From VFZP01 sp043730365 (GTDB lineage Bacteria; Acidobacteriota; Terriglobia; Bryobacterales; Bryobacteraceae): a stretch of DNA of 28,737 nucleotides. Below, in pieces: positions 8,080 through 15,971 of this stretch. The stretch covers positions 1-28,737 of the forward strand of contig JAYTKJ010000845.1 of assembly GCA_043730365.1 (NCBI GenBank). Direction: 5' to 3'. Both the position numbers and the translations under genes were made by a program. Each line of letters begins with the position of its first letter. Positions within the stretch are counted from its first letter, which is position 1. Below the pieces are notes generated by a model. It ran no database searches. It had not been told where the DNA came from and was given only the letters and a program-made list of their open reading frames with translations.

Positions 8080-11000
8080 CGCAGATTGACCGTAGTCGAG
8101 CCGCCATCCTGGGTAATCACCAGAGGGATCTCGAGCCCAACGGGGGTGTCGCCTGGGACTTGAGCGTCAATCTGATAGACGCCAACTTGTCCCGGACTCA
8201 GGCCGGCAAACCGTATCCCCATTTCCTTGCCACCGATGAAAACCTTCGGCTGAATCTGAGCTCTCAGCGGCGGATCGTTTGGCCCGGGGATACCGGCTTC
8301 TATGGCCGGGAACGTGCGGCCCATGCCGGTCAGATACACCACCAGGCTTTCGCCGCGGCGCACGGGGTTCGAGAGTGTGACCAACTCGCTATTCTTCGTG
8401 CGCACGATGGTGGCGACGGTTTGCGTTCCGCCCACAGCGTTTCTAAATACGGTGGGCGCAGTGGTGCGAATCTGAACGTTGTAGTTGTCGCTGACACCGC
8501 CGGGCGTGCGGAGCACGATGGTGGCGTTGCCGTCGATTGAGTACGGGATCTGGGCGTTGAGTTGACCGGGCGAGACAAACATCATCGGAGTTGGCACGCC
8601 GTTGATGGTCAGGCAGCTGTCGCCGAGCGCGGTGGGCAACGGCAACTCTCGCGTGGCCAGGTTGACCGGGCTCATCTCGCGGCCGAGCAAGCTGACCAGC
8701 CCACCGGTGGCGACGTTTTCGGTGCCGTCGGCGGCGCTCACAACCCGCTGGATTTGCGGTGCGGCGACTGCGGCGTCATAGGCCCACGGCAGCACGGTGA
8801 ATCCCGAAGTTGTAAGATTGACGATCACGTTGCGGCTGTAAAGCGGAGCAAGCGTGCGGGTGAAGGGGAACTCAGTATCTCCGAGATAGGGCGCTTCGGC
8901 CATTCGTGTGGCTCGGCTCACCTGCCCCACCGGCAGGTCAACCCTCTGGATCACGCCGGCCGCCGTGCTTTCGCCGGCGCTGGTACGGAATCCGACTTGA
9001 TCGACGAACATGAAACCAGCCGACTGCACTTTTGATGTGTCGAGAGTGCGGATCGGAACCAGCGAGGCGTTCAGCAGCTTGTTACCGACGACGAACTGGT
9101 CAAAACTCGATGCGGCCACCGCGCCAGCAAGCTTGTCGGATTCTTTGCGCGAAACCGTGAAGGTGTCGGCTGTGGAGTCATAGAGGAGAAGACCGCCCGT
9201 GGCCTGTACTGCCATGATGCGGTTGCCGTTGGGCGTTGCCACCAGGATGGTCGACTTATCGATGTTGTTTTCGTAGACGCCCAGTGACGGCAGCTGTGTA
9301 GCGGTCCGCGAGACAAGGTCTACTTTGTCAATGGTGTGGATAGGTCCGGCCACTCGCGTTGCCGCTAGGATCGATCGGCCGCTGACCGCGATTGACCGCG
9401 GATAGTGCCCACCGGGGAAGCGGATCGGGGCCAACTGCTCAAGCGTCTCCAGGTCGTACATTGTCGCGATTTGCGCATTATCGTGGCCGACCAGCATGTA
9501 ACGCCGGTCAAAAGTGATCGCCATCTGGGTGGGTGTGTTGCTGGTGCGTAGCCGGGCCTGAAGGCTGTAGGTGGATCCGTCGAAGACGAGAACTTCGTTG
9601 GTGTCCTGGCGTAGCACGTAGAACCGGTCCCGTTCCGGGTCGGCGATTATATCTACAATTTTGCCTGCTACGTTGATGATGGAGCCGCGCTGATCCGGTT
9701 CGCGATTGTTGATGAGCACGCGGATGGGCGAGGCGAGGTTCACCGCAGCTTCCGATTTGATCTCAATTTGAGCGGTGAGTGTGCCCTTCAGATTTTGAAA
9801 CGCCGCAGGGTCGATGCTGACCCGGACCGTGGCTGGAGTGACGCCGCTTGAGGGCGAAAATCGCAGACCGGGTGTTACCGAACTGAGCGAAAAGTCGACT
9901 GCCCCCCCACCGGGGTTCACAATGGCGATGTCCTGACCAGACACGCGGCGGTCGCAGAAGTTACCACGGAAGATGACATCTTGCTCGGTGGAGGCAACTC
10001 GGGGGGCCTGTTCCAGGTTCCCAACCGGAAGGATCGTAACGCCACTGGCCGAGATTGCGTAGATTACCGTGGCGTCCTGGTTGAACACCGATTTGCCGGC
10101 AAGATGCTCGGCCAACTGGAGCCGGTCACGCACGCGCAGGTTGTCTGAATCAAGGACCTGAAGAATGGGAGCCTGCGCGCCACTCACGCCCGAGACCAAC
10201 GAACCGCCGGTGCCGGTCGGAATCTGAGAGTAGAGAACACCGCGGCTTGAGTCAAGGGCGTGACTGCCGACATCCAGCGCACCGTTGGGGTCGCCAAACT
10301 GCGCCACATTGACGCCGTCACGATTGGACAGAACCCATCCGGCGACGAATTGAGAGCCATCGCGGGAGACCGAAACGGCGCGGGGCCCCATGGTCGGCGA
10401 TGACGTGTAACCCAGGACGCGGAGCGCTCGACGTTCGACGTCATAGTAGAAGCGAAATGAATCGCTGAGTCCGTAAACGGAACGGCCATCGCCCGAGGCC
10501 GCCACGGTCGCCGCCACGATTGAAGGAGGCGCGTTCGGGTTGGCGGCTGGCAGGGTTTTGGCCTGCAGTCCGGTGATAGTCTCAAGAACCTGCGTCGCAC
10601 CTGTCGCCGGATCGAAGAGCTGAAAATCGGTAGTAGTGACAATCAATGCCCGGCCGTCGATGCCGAAAGCGACGCCGAGGACGGGAGATCCCATGGCGAA
10701 AGTCTGGCGGGCGCGGCTCCCCAAATCGATAACTGTCAGGGCGTTGTTGGCCGTGGCAGCTGACTGAAAGTTGCCGTAGTGACCGATCACCAGATACCGA
10801 TTGTCAGGTGAGAGCGCCAGAGAGCTTGGCTGCGAAGACACATTGATCGAGGTGCGAATGGCGCCGGTGGCCAGCGACATTTCTTCGATCCGGTTGGCTG
10901 TGAAATTGGCGATGTAGAGCACATTGCGGCCCTCGTCGATGGCCAGATCGGCAGCTTGGCCGCCAATGGCCACCACTTTGCCGAACGGCGCAGCCGACGC

Positions 11001-11096
11001 CAGGGCGGAACATGCTAGTCCCAGCACCATGACCCGCCTGGTAATTTGGCGGGCGCGATTCCCGCACCGCGTTAGGTATTTTTGCATCCTCTCCAT
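8067..11096 (-). CDS. secreted beta-propeller protein with TIGR03437 (Solibacter-type) C-terminal domain
   Basis: About 1009-aa exported protein. ATG at 11096 is chosen over the far upstream ORF start because a GGGAGCGAGG ribosome site precedes it, and a signal-like hydrophobic stretch (VMVLGLACSALASA) follows about 20 residues in. Residues from about 40 to 400 and 450 to 780 contain repeated propeller-blade patterns (e.g. RNVLYIANFTANRI, DNRYLVIGHYGN, RRYMLVGHDNAQIAT), as in YVTN/lactonase-like WD propellers. A region near 380-450 looks like an immunoglobulin-like or Abnormal-spindle-type insert. The last ~220 residues fit TIGR03437, with its INGVPTPMMFVSPGQLNAQIPY signature. TIGR03437 proteins are abundant in Solibacter and relatives and are thought to be surface or secreted; their function is not established. 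Its neighbours, a Tad operon upstream and an outer-membrane barrel downstream, fit a cell-surface role. Confidence 0.82.
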   Translation of the reverse strand: MERMQKYLTRCGNRARQITRRVMVLGLACSALASAAPFGKVVAIGGQAADLAIDEGRNVLYIANFTANRIEEMSLATGAIRTSINVSSQPSSLALSPDNRYLVIGHYGNFQSAATANNALTVIDLGSRARQTFAMGSPVLGVAFGIDGRALIVTTTDFQLFDPATGATQVLETITGLQAKTLPAANPNAPPSIVAATVAASGDGRSVYGLSDSFRFYYDVERRALRVLGYTSSPTMGPRAVSVSRDGSQFVAGWVLSNRDGVNVAQFGDPNGALDVGSHALDSSRGVLYSQIPTGTGGSLVSGVSGAQAPILQVLDSDNLRVRDRLQLAEHLAGKSVFNQDATVIYAISASGVTILPVGNLEQAPRVASTEQDVIFRGNFCDRRVSGQDIAIVNPGGGAVDFSLSSVTPGLRFSPSSGVTPATVRVSIDPAAFQNLKGTLTAQIEIKSEAAVNLASPIRVLINNREPDQRGSIINVAGKIVDIIADPERDRFYVLRQDTNEVLVFDGSTYSLQARLRTSNTPTQMAITFDRRYMLVGHDNAQIATMYDLETLEQLAPIRFPGGHYPRSIAVSGRSILAATRVAGPIHTIDKVDLVSRTATQLPSLGVYENNIDKSTILVATPNGNRIMAVQATGGLLLYDSTADTFTVSRKESDKLAGAVAASSFDQFVVGNKLLNASLVPIRTLDTSKVQSAGFMFVDQVGFRTSAGESTAAGVIQRVDLPVGQVSRATRMAEAPYLGDTEFPFTRTLAPLYSRNVIVNLTTSGFTVLPWAYDAAVAAPQIQRVVSAADGTENVATGGLVSLLGREMSPVNLATRELPLPTALGDSCLTINGVPTPMMFVSPGQLNAQIPYSIDGNATIVLRTPGGVSDNYNVQIRTTAPTVFRNAVGGTQTVATIVRTKNSELVTLSNPVRRGESLVVYLTGMGRTFPAIEAGIPGPNDPPLRAQIQPKVFIGGKEMGIRFAGLSPGQVGVYQIDAQVPGDTPVGLEIPLVITQDGGSTTVNLRVVD

Positions 11097-11210
11097 AACC
11101 TCGCTCCCATCGCTTCCCGCACTGGCGATCCTTGCGGTCGCCTGTGTGCGTCTTAATTGAACTTCGTCTTTTCTAACCAAAAACTTTCGCCTGTTACCTT
11201 GTCAAATGTT

Positions 11211-11240
11211 GGCGGAGGCCAAAGAAGACCGGCCTCCGCC
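11211..11240. repeat. 10-bp perfect inverted repeat in Tad/TIGR03437 intergenic gap
   Basis: GGCGGAGGCC (11211-11220) and GGCCTCCGCC (11231-11240) are perfect complements with a 10-base spacer. The stem extends by one T-A pair. It lies 30 nt beyond the stop of the small membrane peptide that ends the Tad operon, where a terminator is expected. On the minus strand the stem is followed by AACATTTGACAAGG, not a U-tract, so termination would be weak or factor-dependent. Confidence 0.65.
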
Positions 11241-11270
11241 ACCTTAGAAGCGGCTGCGGCTCTTCCCCAA

Positions 11271-11363
11271 CTACTCGGGGCTGCCCTTGCGGCGCATCAC
11301 GATGAGCCCTAGTAGAGCAATCGCCGCCACCGAACAAATGATCCGAACTATTGTGCTATCCAT
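11271..11363 (-). CDS. 30-aa single-span membrane peptide at the end of the Tad operon
   Basis: Short ORF, 30 codons plus TAG, ATG at 11363. A good Shine-Dalgarno (AAAGGAGAAAGG) sits about 8-11 nt upstream. The peptide starts MDSTIVRIICSVAAIA, continues with a hydrophobic run through LLGLIVM, then a basic RRK and a short polar tail GSPE. This is a classic N-out/C-in single transmembrane segment with a positive stop-transfer. It begins 38 nt after the TadC stop and is probably the last cistron of the Tad transcript. It is shorter than typical Flp pilins (about 50-60 aa) and has no pilin processing motif. It could be a small assembly or regulatory subunit, or an unrelated small membrane peptide. 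Confidence rests on the ribosome site, composition and position only. Confidence 0.55.
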   Translation of the reverse strand: MDSTIVRIICSVAAIALLGLIVMRRKGSPE

Positions 11364-11401
11364 GTAACCTTTCTCCTTTCTCGAGTTCCAGCCGAATAAA
11401 C

Positions 11402-12322
11402 CTAGATGTTGTTCATCATGGGGATCAGCTCCCGTGAGATCTTGATAATCATCGGTCCAACCGTCACCACAAACAACGACGGCATGATGCAGAAGAAAAT
11501 GGGGAATACGAGTTTGACTCCGAGTTTGGCCGCCTTTTCCTCGGCTGTCTGCCGCGCCTGGACGCGGATGAAATCGGCATGGCCGCGTAAACTCTGGGCA
11601 ACCCCGGTACCGAAACGGTCGGCCTGGATGAGAACGGCGACTAGTTTCTTGAGATCGTCGACATTGCTGCGTTCGGCCAGGTTGCGCAAGGCGTCAATGC
11701 GGCGCTTACCGGCTTTGAGTTCATAGTTCACCATGGCGAACTCCTCGCTGATGTCCGGATGCGCCTGGTCTAGGTCCTTGGCCACCTGCACAACCGCTTG
11801 GTCCAGTCCCAGCCCGCTTTCCACGCAGACCACCAAAAGGTCCAGGGCGTTCGGCAACCCCTTTCGGATCTCCTTCTGACGCTTCCGGGCGCGCAAATTC
11901 AGGTACTCGTTCGGTCCGAAAAAGCCAGCCGCGCCGGCCGCCAGGACCGCCGCGATCTTGGTAGTTGGGTCAGCAGTGGAGTTGGCTACGGCTGCGGTCA
12001 TCAACAACGGGAGCAGCACTGCCAGGATCACTTTGGCGCCGAAGAGGTAGCGCAGCGCATTCGGGTTCCGGATGCCGGCTCGAATCATCCGGCGCTGAAT
12101 CGCGCCCGCGTCCTTCGGACTTACCGGCATCATGGTGCCGAGTTTTTTTACGATTTCGTGAAAAACCAGACTGGGGTGAATCGGTGCTTGTTCCTGCTTG
12201 GCGGTGCTGGTGCCAGTGACGCGCTCAATGGCCTCCTTGGGGCGCACCCAAAGCTTGGTGCCCAGCATGGCTCCGAGAACGGTCACGGTCAAGAAAAGGA
12301 GGGCGGCGATCAACATTGCCAT
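11402..12322 (-). CDS. tadC: TadC-like inner-membrane platform protein (T2SS F family)
   Basis: 306-aa membrane protein of the type II secretion F superfamily. It has an N-terminal membrane segment (MAMLIAALLFLTVTVLG), a pair of segments around residues 100-145, the cytoplasmic T2SSF domain around 160-275 (LDLLVVCVESGLGLDQAV, then RFGTGVAQSLRGHADFIR), and a C-terminal pair ending near MMNNI. The conserved ESGLGLDQA and GTxxAxxLR patterns are typical of TadC. It starts 4 nt after the TadB stop, with an AGAGG ribosome site inside the end of tadB. With TadB it should form the inner-membrane platform on which the TadA ATPase works to assemble a Flp-type pilus or pseudopilus. Confidence 0.9.
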   Translation of the reverse strand: MAMLIAALLFLTVTVLGAMLGTKLWVRPKEAIERVTGTSTAKQEQAPIHPSLVFHEIVKKLGTMMPVSPKDAGAIQRRMIRAGIRNPNALRYLFGAKVILAVLLPLLMTAAVANSTADPTTKIAAVLAAGAAGFFGPNEYLNLRARKRQKEIRKGLPNALDLLVVCVESGLGLDQAVVQVAKDLDQAHPDISEEFAMVNYELKAGKRRIDALRNLAERSNVDDLKKLVAVLIQADRFGTGVAQSLRGHADFIRVQARQTAEEKAAKLGVKLVFPIFFCIMPSLFVVTVGPMIIKISRELIPMMNNI

Positions 12323-12326
12323 GGAA

Positions 12327-13313
12327 CTAGACCTCTATCGTCACAATCTTGCGGATAATCAGATAGCCGATCACCTGCATGGCGATGGCGATTCCCATCA
12401 TCACGTTGCCAATCTCGTCTTCGACGAAGAATGTTACGTAACCGGGGTTGACCCAGAACATCATCATCGCCACACCAACCGGAATTAGCGTCAAGGCCAA
12501 ACCTGTCATGCGACCGTGCGCGCTGATGGCCTTAATCTTGCCGCGTAGCTTGAAGCGTTCGCGGATGACATAAGCGAGTTTGTCGAGAATCTCGGCCAAG
12601 TTTCCGCCGGTCCGTTTCTGCAAGAGGACTGCCGAAACGAAGAAATGGACGTCCAGCAGCGGGACACGTTTGGCCAGCTTCTGCAGCGCCTGGTCAAGTG
12701 GCATACCAAGATTGTGTTCGTCGAAGGTGCGTCGGAATTCACCAGCCAACGGCTCCTGGAACTCACGGTGGATCATCTCGATCGATACCGAGAACGCGTG
12801 GCCGGCGCGCATGGACCGGGCCACAAACTCAAGGCTCTCGGGAAATAGTCCCTCGAACTTGTAAAGGCGCCGAGAGCGGCAGCGCAGCACATACATGATC
12901 GGCAGAATTCCCAGGATCAGTCCGGCCCCCAGCTGCAACCAAAGGTAGGGGACCGAGAACAAGAGTCGGGCTGCAAAAAAGCCGCCCAGGAACATGGCGA
13001 GTGAGGAATGAACCAGCCGGGCTGGTTTCCAGCGTAGCCCCGCCTGTTCCAGCAGAATGTCCAGGCGATTCTGAAGATCGAACTTCCTCAGTAGTCTAAG
13101 AGCAATCTTGCCTGAGGTCACGTCCTCGCGGTTGATCAGTTCCGGCGTGACTGGTCCGGCCTTGGTCTTTTTCTCCTGTTTGGCCGTGGTGTCGAGGATG
13201 CGGACCTTCATCTTGTCGACGTCGGCGTTCCGGAAGGCCCGGTTGATTACCCACCACGCCGCCATCGAGCCGAGCCAGATGAGGCCGAAGATCAGAATGA
13301 ATGTCGTATTCAT
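12327..13313 (-). CDS. tadB: TadB-like inner-membrane platform protein (T2SS F family)
   Basis: 328-aa membrane protein. It has an N-terminal membrane anchor (residues about 3-22), then a linker, paired membrane spans around 105-140, the T2SSF domain around 155-280, and C-terminal spans near 270-325. The diagnostic stretch is LLDVHFFVSAVLLQKRTGGNLAEILDKLA followed by IRERFKLRGKIKA, typical of TadB (here cited in parts). The start is 6 nt downstream of the CpaF/TadA stop and the stop is 4 nt before tadC, so these are tightly coupled. Role: inner-membrane platform subunit of the Tad pilus machine. TadB and TadC are paralogous; order and the TGGNLAE motif support this one as TadB. Confidence 0.91.
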   Translation of the reverse strand: MNTTFILIFGLIWLGSMAAWWVINRAFRNADVDKMKVRILDTTAKQEKKTKAGPVTPELINREDVTSGKIALRLLRKFDLQNRLDILLEQAGLRWKPARLVHSSLAMFLGGFFAARLLFSVPYLWLQLGAGLILGILPIMYVLRCRSRRLYKFEGLFPESLEFVARSMRAGHAFSVSIEMIHREFQEPLAGEFRRTFDEHNLGMPLDQALQKLAKRVPLLDVHFFVSAVLLQKRTGGNLAEILDKLAYVIRERFKLRGKIKAISAHGRMTGLALTLIPVGVAMMMFWVNPGYVTFFVEDEIGNVMMGIAIAMQVIGYLIIRKIVTIEV

Positions 13314-13319
13314 GATCGG

Positions 13320-14687
13320 TCAGATCTCCATCACTTCGTCAAACAGGTCGGGGCGCAAACGGATACCCGCCGACAGGAGTTTCTCGTAGAATTTCGGGCG
13401 GATGCCGGTGGCCGCAAACCGGCCTACCACTTGTCCTTCTGGCGTGAGCCCGCGCTTCTCGAACACGAAGATGTCCTGGAGCGTGATGACATCGCCTTCC
13501 ATGCCGGTCACCTCCGTGATGCTGACCACCCGGCGGGAGCCGTCGCTTTGGCGCGAAGCCTGCACCAGCAGGTTCACAGCGCTGGAGATCTGCTGGCGGA
13601 TGCTGGTCAATTGCATGTTCCCGTTGGCCAGCGAAACCATCACTTCAAGACGAGAGACGCCATCGCGGGGCGAGTTGGCGTGCACGGTCGTCAGCGAACC
13701 GTCGTGACCTGTGTTCATGGCCTGCAACATGTCCAGGGCCTCTTCGCCTCGGCACTCCCCGACCACGATCCGGTCCGGTCGCATACGGAGACAATTCATC
13801 AGCAATTCGCGCTGGCGCACAGCGCCATGCCCCTCGAGATTGGGCGGGCGGGTTTCAAGGCGCACCACGTGCGGCTGCTTCAGTTGTAATTCGGCGGCGT
13901 CTTCAATGGTGACGATGCGCTCCTTCGGATTGATAAAGGATGAGAGGGCATTGAGCAGCGTGGTCTTGCCCGAGCCCGTGCCGCCGGCGATGACGATATT
14001 CATGCGCGCCTTGACCGCCGCCTCCAGCAACTCCATCATGCCCGGGGTCATCGCGCGACGTTCCACCAGATCGGCCGGCATGAGTTTGTCGACGCTGAAA
14101 CGGCGGATAGAGAGGATTGGCCCGTCAACCGCCAGCGGAGGGATGATAGCGTTTACGCGCGAACCGTCGAGCAGACGAGCATCCACCATTGGCGTTGATT
14201 CATCAATGCGGCGACCGACCTGCGAAACGATCTTGTCGATGATGCGTAGCAGGTGAGCGTCGTCGCGGAAGCTGACGCTGGTTATCTCCAGCAGGCCTTT
14301 GCGTTCGACATAAACATGCTTGTGGGTATTGACCAGAATGTCGGAGATCGTCGGGTCTTGCAGCAGAGGCTCAAGCGGCCCCAGGCCAAAGACCTCGTCA
14401 AGCACCTCGTCGCAAATCTGTTGCTTTTCTACGGAGCTGAGGAGGGTCTGCTCGCCATCGATCAACTGCATCAAGGCGTTGCGGACTTCTCCACGCACGC
14501 GCTGATTGTCGATTGTCGCCAGCGCCTCCAGGTTGATCTTGTCGAGCAACTTGCGGTGCAGGGTGAACTTAAGTTCCTGATACTCCGGCTTCAAAGCACC
14601 CTTGCCGCGCCCGGCATTCTTCATCAGGCGCTGCTCCCAGGACAGTTGCTGCGATTGTTGGCTCTTTTGATCTAGACTCGGCAACAT
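13320..14687 (-). CDS. cpaF: TadA/CpaF secretion ATPase
   Basis: 455-aa GspE-superfamily hexameric ATPase that powers Flp pilus assembly. The N-terminal domain is followed by a Walker A motif GGTGSGKT at residues 235-242 (Lys241). An acidic Walker B-type segment RIVVGECRGEEALDML lies around 307-320, with the adjacent His-box region TGHDGSLTTVHANS around 326-339. All catalytic elements are intact and the length is normal. No membrane segment; acts on the cytoplasmic face with TadB/TadC. An AGAGGAA ribosome site lies about 11 nt before the ATG. The 34-nt gap to the upstream TadZ gene and the 6-nt gap to TadB support a single operon. Confidence 0.95.
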   Translation of the reverse strand: MLPSLDQKSQQSQQLSWEQRLMKNAGRGKGALKPEYQELKFTLHRKLLDKINLEALATIDNQRVRGEVRNALMQLIDGEQTLLSSVEKQQICDEVLDEVFGLGPLEPLLQDPTISDILVNTHKHVYVERKGLLEITSVSFRDDAHLLRIIDKIVSQVGRRIDESTPMVDARLLDGSRVNAIIPPLAVDGPILSIRRFSVDKLMPADLVERRAMTPGMMELLEAAVKARMNIVIAGGTGSGKTTLLNALSSFINPKERIVTIEDAAELQLKQPHVVRLETRPPNLEGHGAVRQRELLMNCLRMRPDRIVVGECRGEEALDMLQAMNTGHDGSLTTVHANSPRDGVSRLEVMVSLANGNMQLTSIRQQISSAVNLLVQASRQSDGSRRVVSITEVTGMEGDVITLQDIFVFEKRGLTPEGQVVGRFAATGIRPKFYEKLLSAGIRLRPDLFDEVMEI

Positions 14688-14721
14688 TGCTTTTCAATTC
14701 CTCTTTACGCTGGGTCTGCCC

Positions 14722-15927
14722 TTATGCCGCCGGCACTCCGGCGGTGGACGCCGCGGCAACGGCCGGCTTGTTGGGTCCATGCGCTATCCCCGCCACTCGG
14801 GACGCCAGCGTGGCAATGGCGCGCCCCAACTCACAATCGACCGCCAGCGGCTGGCCCAGCGAGATCACTCGATGCAACGCAAAGTAGTCGTTGGGCAGGG
14901 ATGCATAGACCGGGCAATTAAAGATCTTTTCGATATCGCTGCCGCCAATCTCGTCGCGCTTACTCATGCGATTCATCACGATTTGGTAACGATCCTTGGA
15001 GAAACCCACCTGAATCAGCAGATTTATTGCCCTGCGCGCCAGATGCAAGCTGGCCAGGTCACTTGTCGAGACGACGTAGGTGTGGTCGGACTCCGATACA
15101 GTCATGAGCGCGGTTCGGTGAAAAACGGTGGGCACATCAAGTACGACCCAGTCATAGAGAAGCCGGGCATACTCGAGCAAGTCGTGAAGCTTGGCGGCGT
15201 CCACCGCCGTCGATACTGGCTGATCCGGGGCGGGCAGTACGTCAACCCCACCGGCGTTCACGATGAAGCTGGACCAAAGACCGGCGTCCAGTCTGTCTGC
15301 CTTTTCCAGAGCGTCGAGGACGGACAGGTTGGACTGAATCTTCAAATAGAATCCAATGGTGCCGTTCTCCAGATCTAGATCGCACAATAGGACCCGTTTG
15401 CCGGTGGCCTTACGAATGGCGTGGGCCGTGTGAGTGGCCAGCGTCGATGAACCGGCTCCCGGTTTGGCGGCCGTGAATACGATGACCTTGCCGGCCGTCT
15501 GGGGAGAGTCCGCTTCCGGCTGGCGTAGCCGCCGAAGGCGGGCTACGGCTTCTTTTTGTACGGCTGGTTCGAAGGGGGCGCACAGGAACTCGGAGGCGCC
15601 GGCCCGCAGCAGAGTCACGACGGAGGCGGTGTTATTGGTCCGGTCAAGTCCTACTGTAAGCACCGGCGGCTGGCAGGCGGCACACGCGCGGATTAGTTCG
15701 CAAGCTGCGTCAAGATTAGTCGCCGCATCGATCAACAACACGTCCGGCTTGAGCTGCCGCAGTCTGATATCCAGGGCGTTCGGCGACGGGTACTCTTTGA
15801 GGTCCGACAGAATCTGGAAAGCCCGTGACTCGTCGAGCGTTGCGCTCAGCGCGGCGGCCATTTCGCGGTCCGGTGAGATCAGCAGGGTGGTGAGCCCAGA
15901 ATCCCTCGTTCTCCGTAGCGCGTCCAT
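14722..15927 (-). CDS. cpaE: TadZ/CpaE-type pilus localisation ATPase
   Basis: 401-aa protein with an N-terminal atypical receiver-like domain (about 12-130; DVLLIDAAT carries the Asp position) and a C-terminal MinD/ParA-like SIMIBI domain (about 147-380). The nucleotide loop reads AKPGAGSST (from about residue 154). The signature lysine is kept (Lys155), but the canonical P-loop lysine position is Ser160. Loss or change there is a known feature of TadZ/CpaE proteins. Later MinD-like segments include LLCDLDLENGTIGFYL and DWVVLDVPT. In Tad systems this protein places the machine at a site in the cell, often a pole. It ends with an Ala/Val-rich tail. The operon position between secretin and ATPase matches other Tad loci. 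Confidence 0.88.
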   Translation of the reverse strand: MDALRRTRDSGLTTLLISPDREMAAALSATLDESRAFQILSDLKEYPSPNALDIRLRQLKPDVLLIDAATNLDAACELIRACAACQPPVLTVGLDRTNNTASVVTLLRAGASEFLCAPFEPAVQKEAVARLRRLRQPEADSPQTAGKVIVFTAAKPGAGSSTLATHTAHAIRKATGKRVLLCDLDLENGTIGFYLKIQSNLSVLDALEKADRLDAGLWSSFIVNAGGVDVLPAPDQPVSTAVDAAKLHDLLEYARLLYDWVVLDVPTVFHRTALMTVSESDHTYVVSTSDLASLHLARRAINLLIQVGFSKDRYQIVMNRMSKRDEIGGSDIEKIFNCPVYASLPNDYFALHRVISLGQPLAVDCELGRAIATLASRVAGIAHGPNKPAVAAASTAGVPAA

Positions 15928-15971
15928 AAGATTCCTTTCGTTCCTTTCTCGACTTAGGTTTGTTCGGTGTA

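Noticed and set aside
11177..11205. TTGACA (minus strand) that could be a -35 box before the TIGR03437 gene
   Set aside because: No acceptable -10 sequence at 16-18 nt spacing (TTTTGG only), so no promoter is called.
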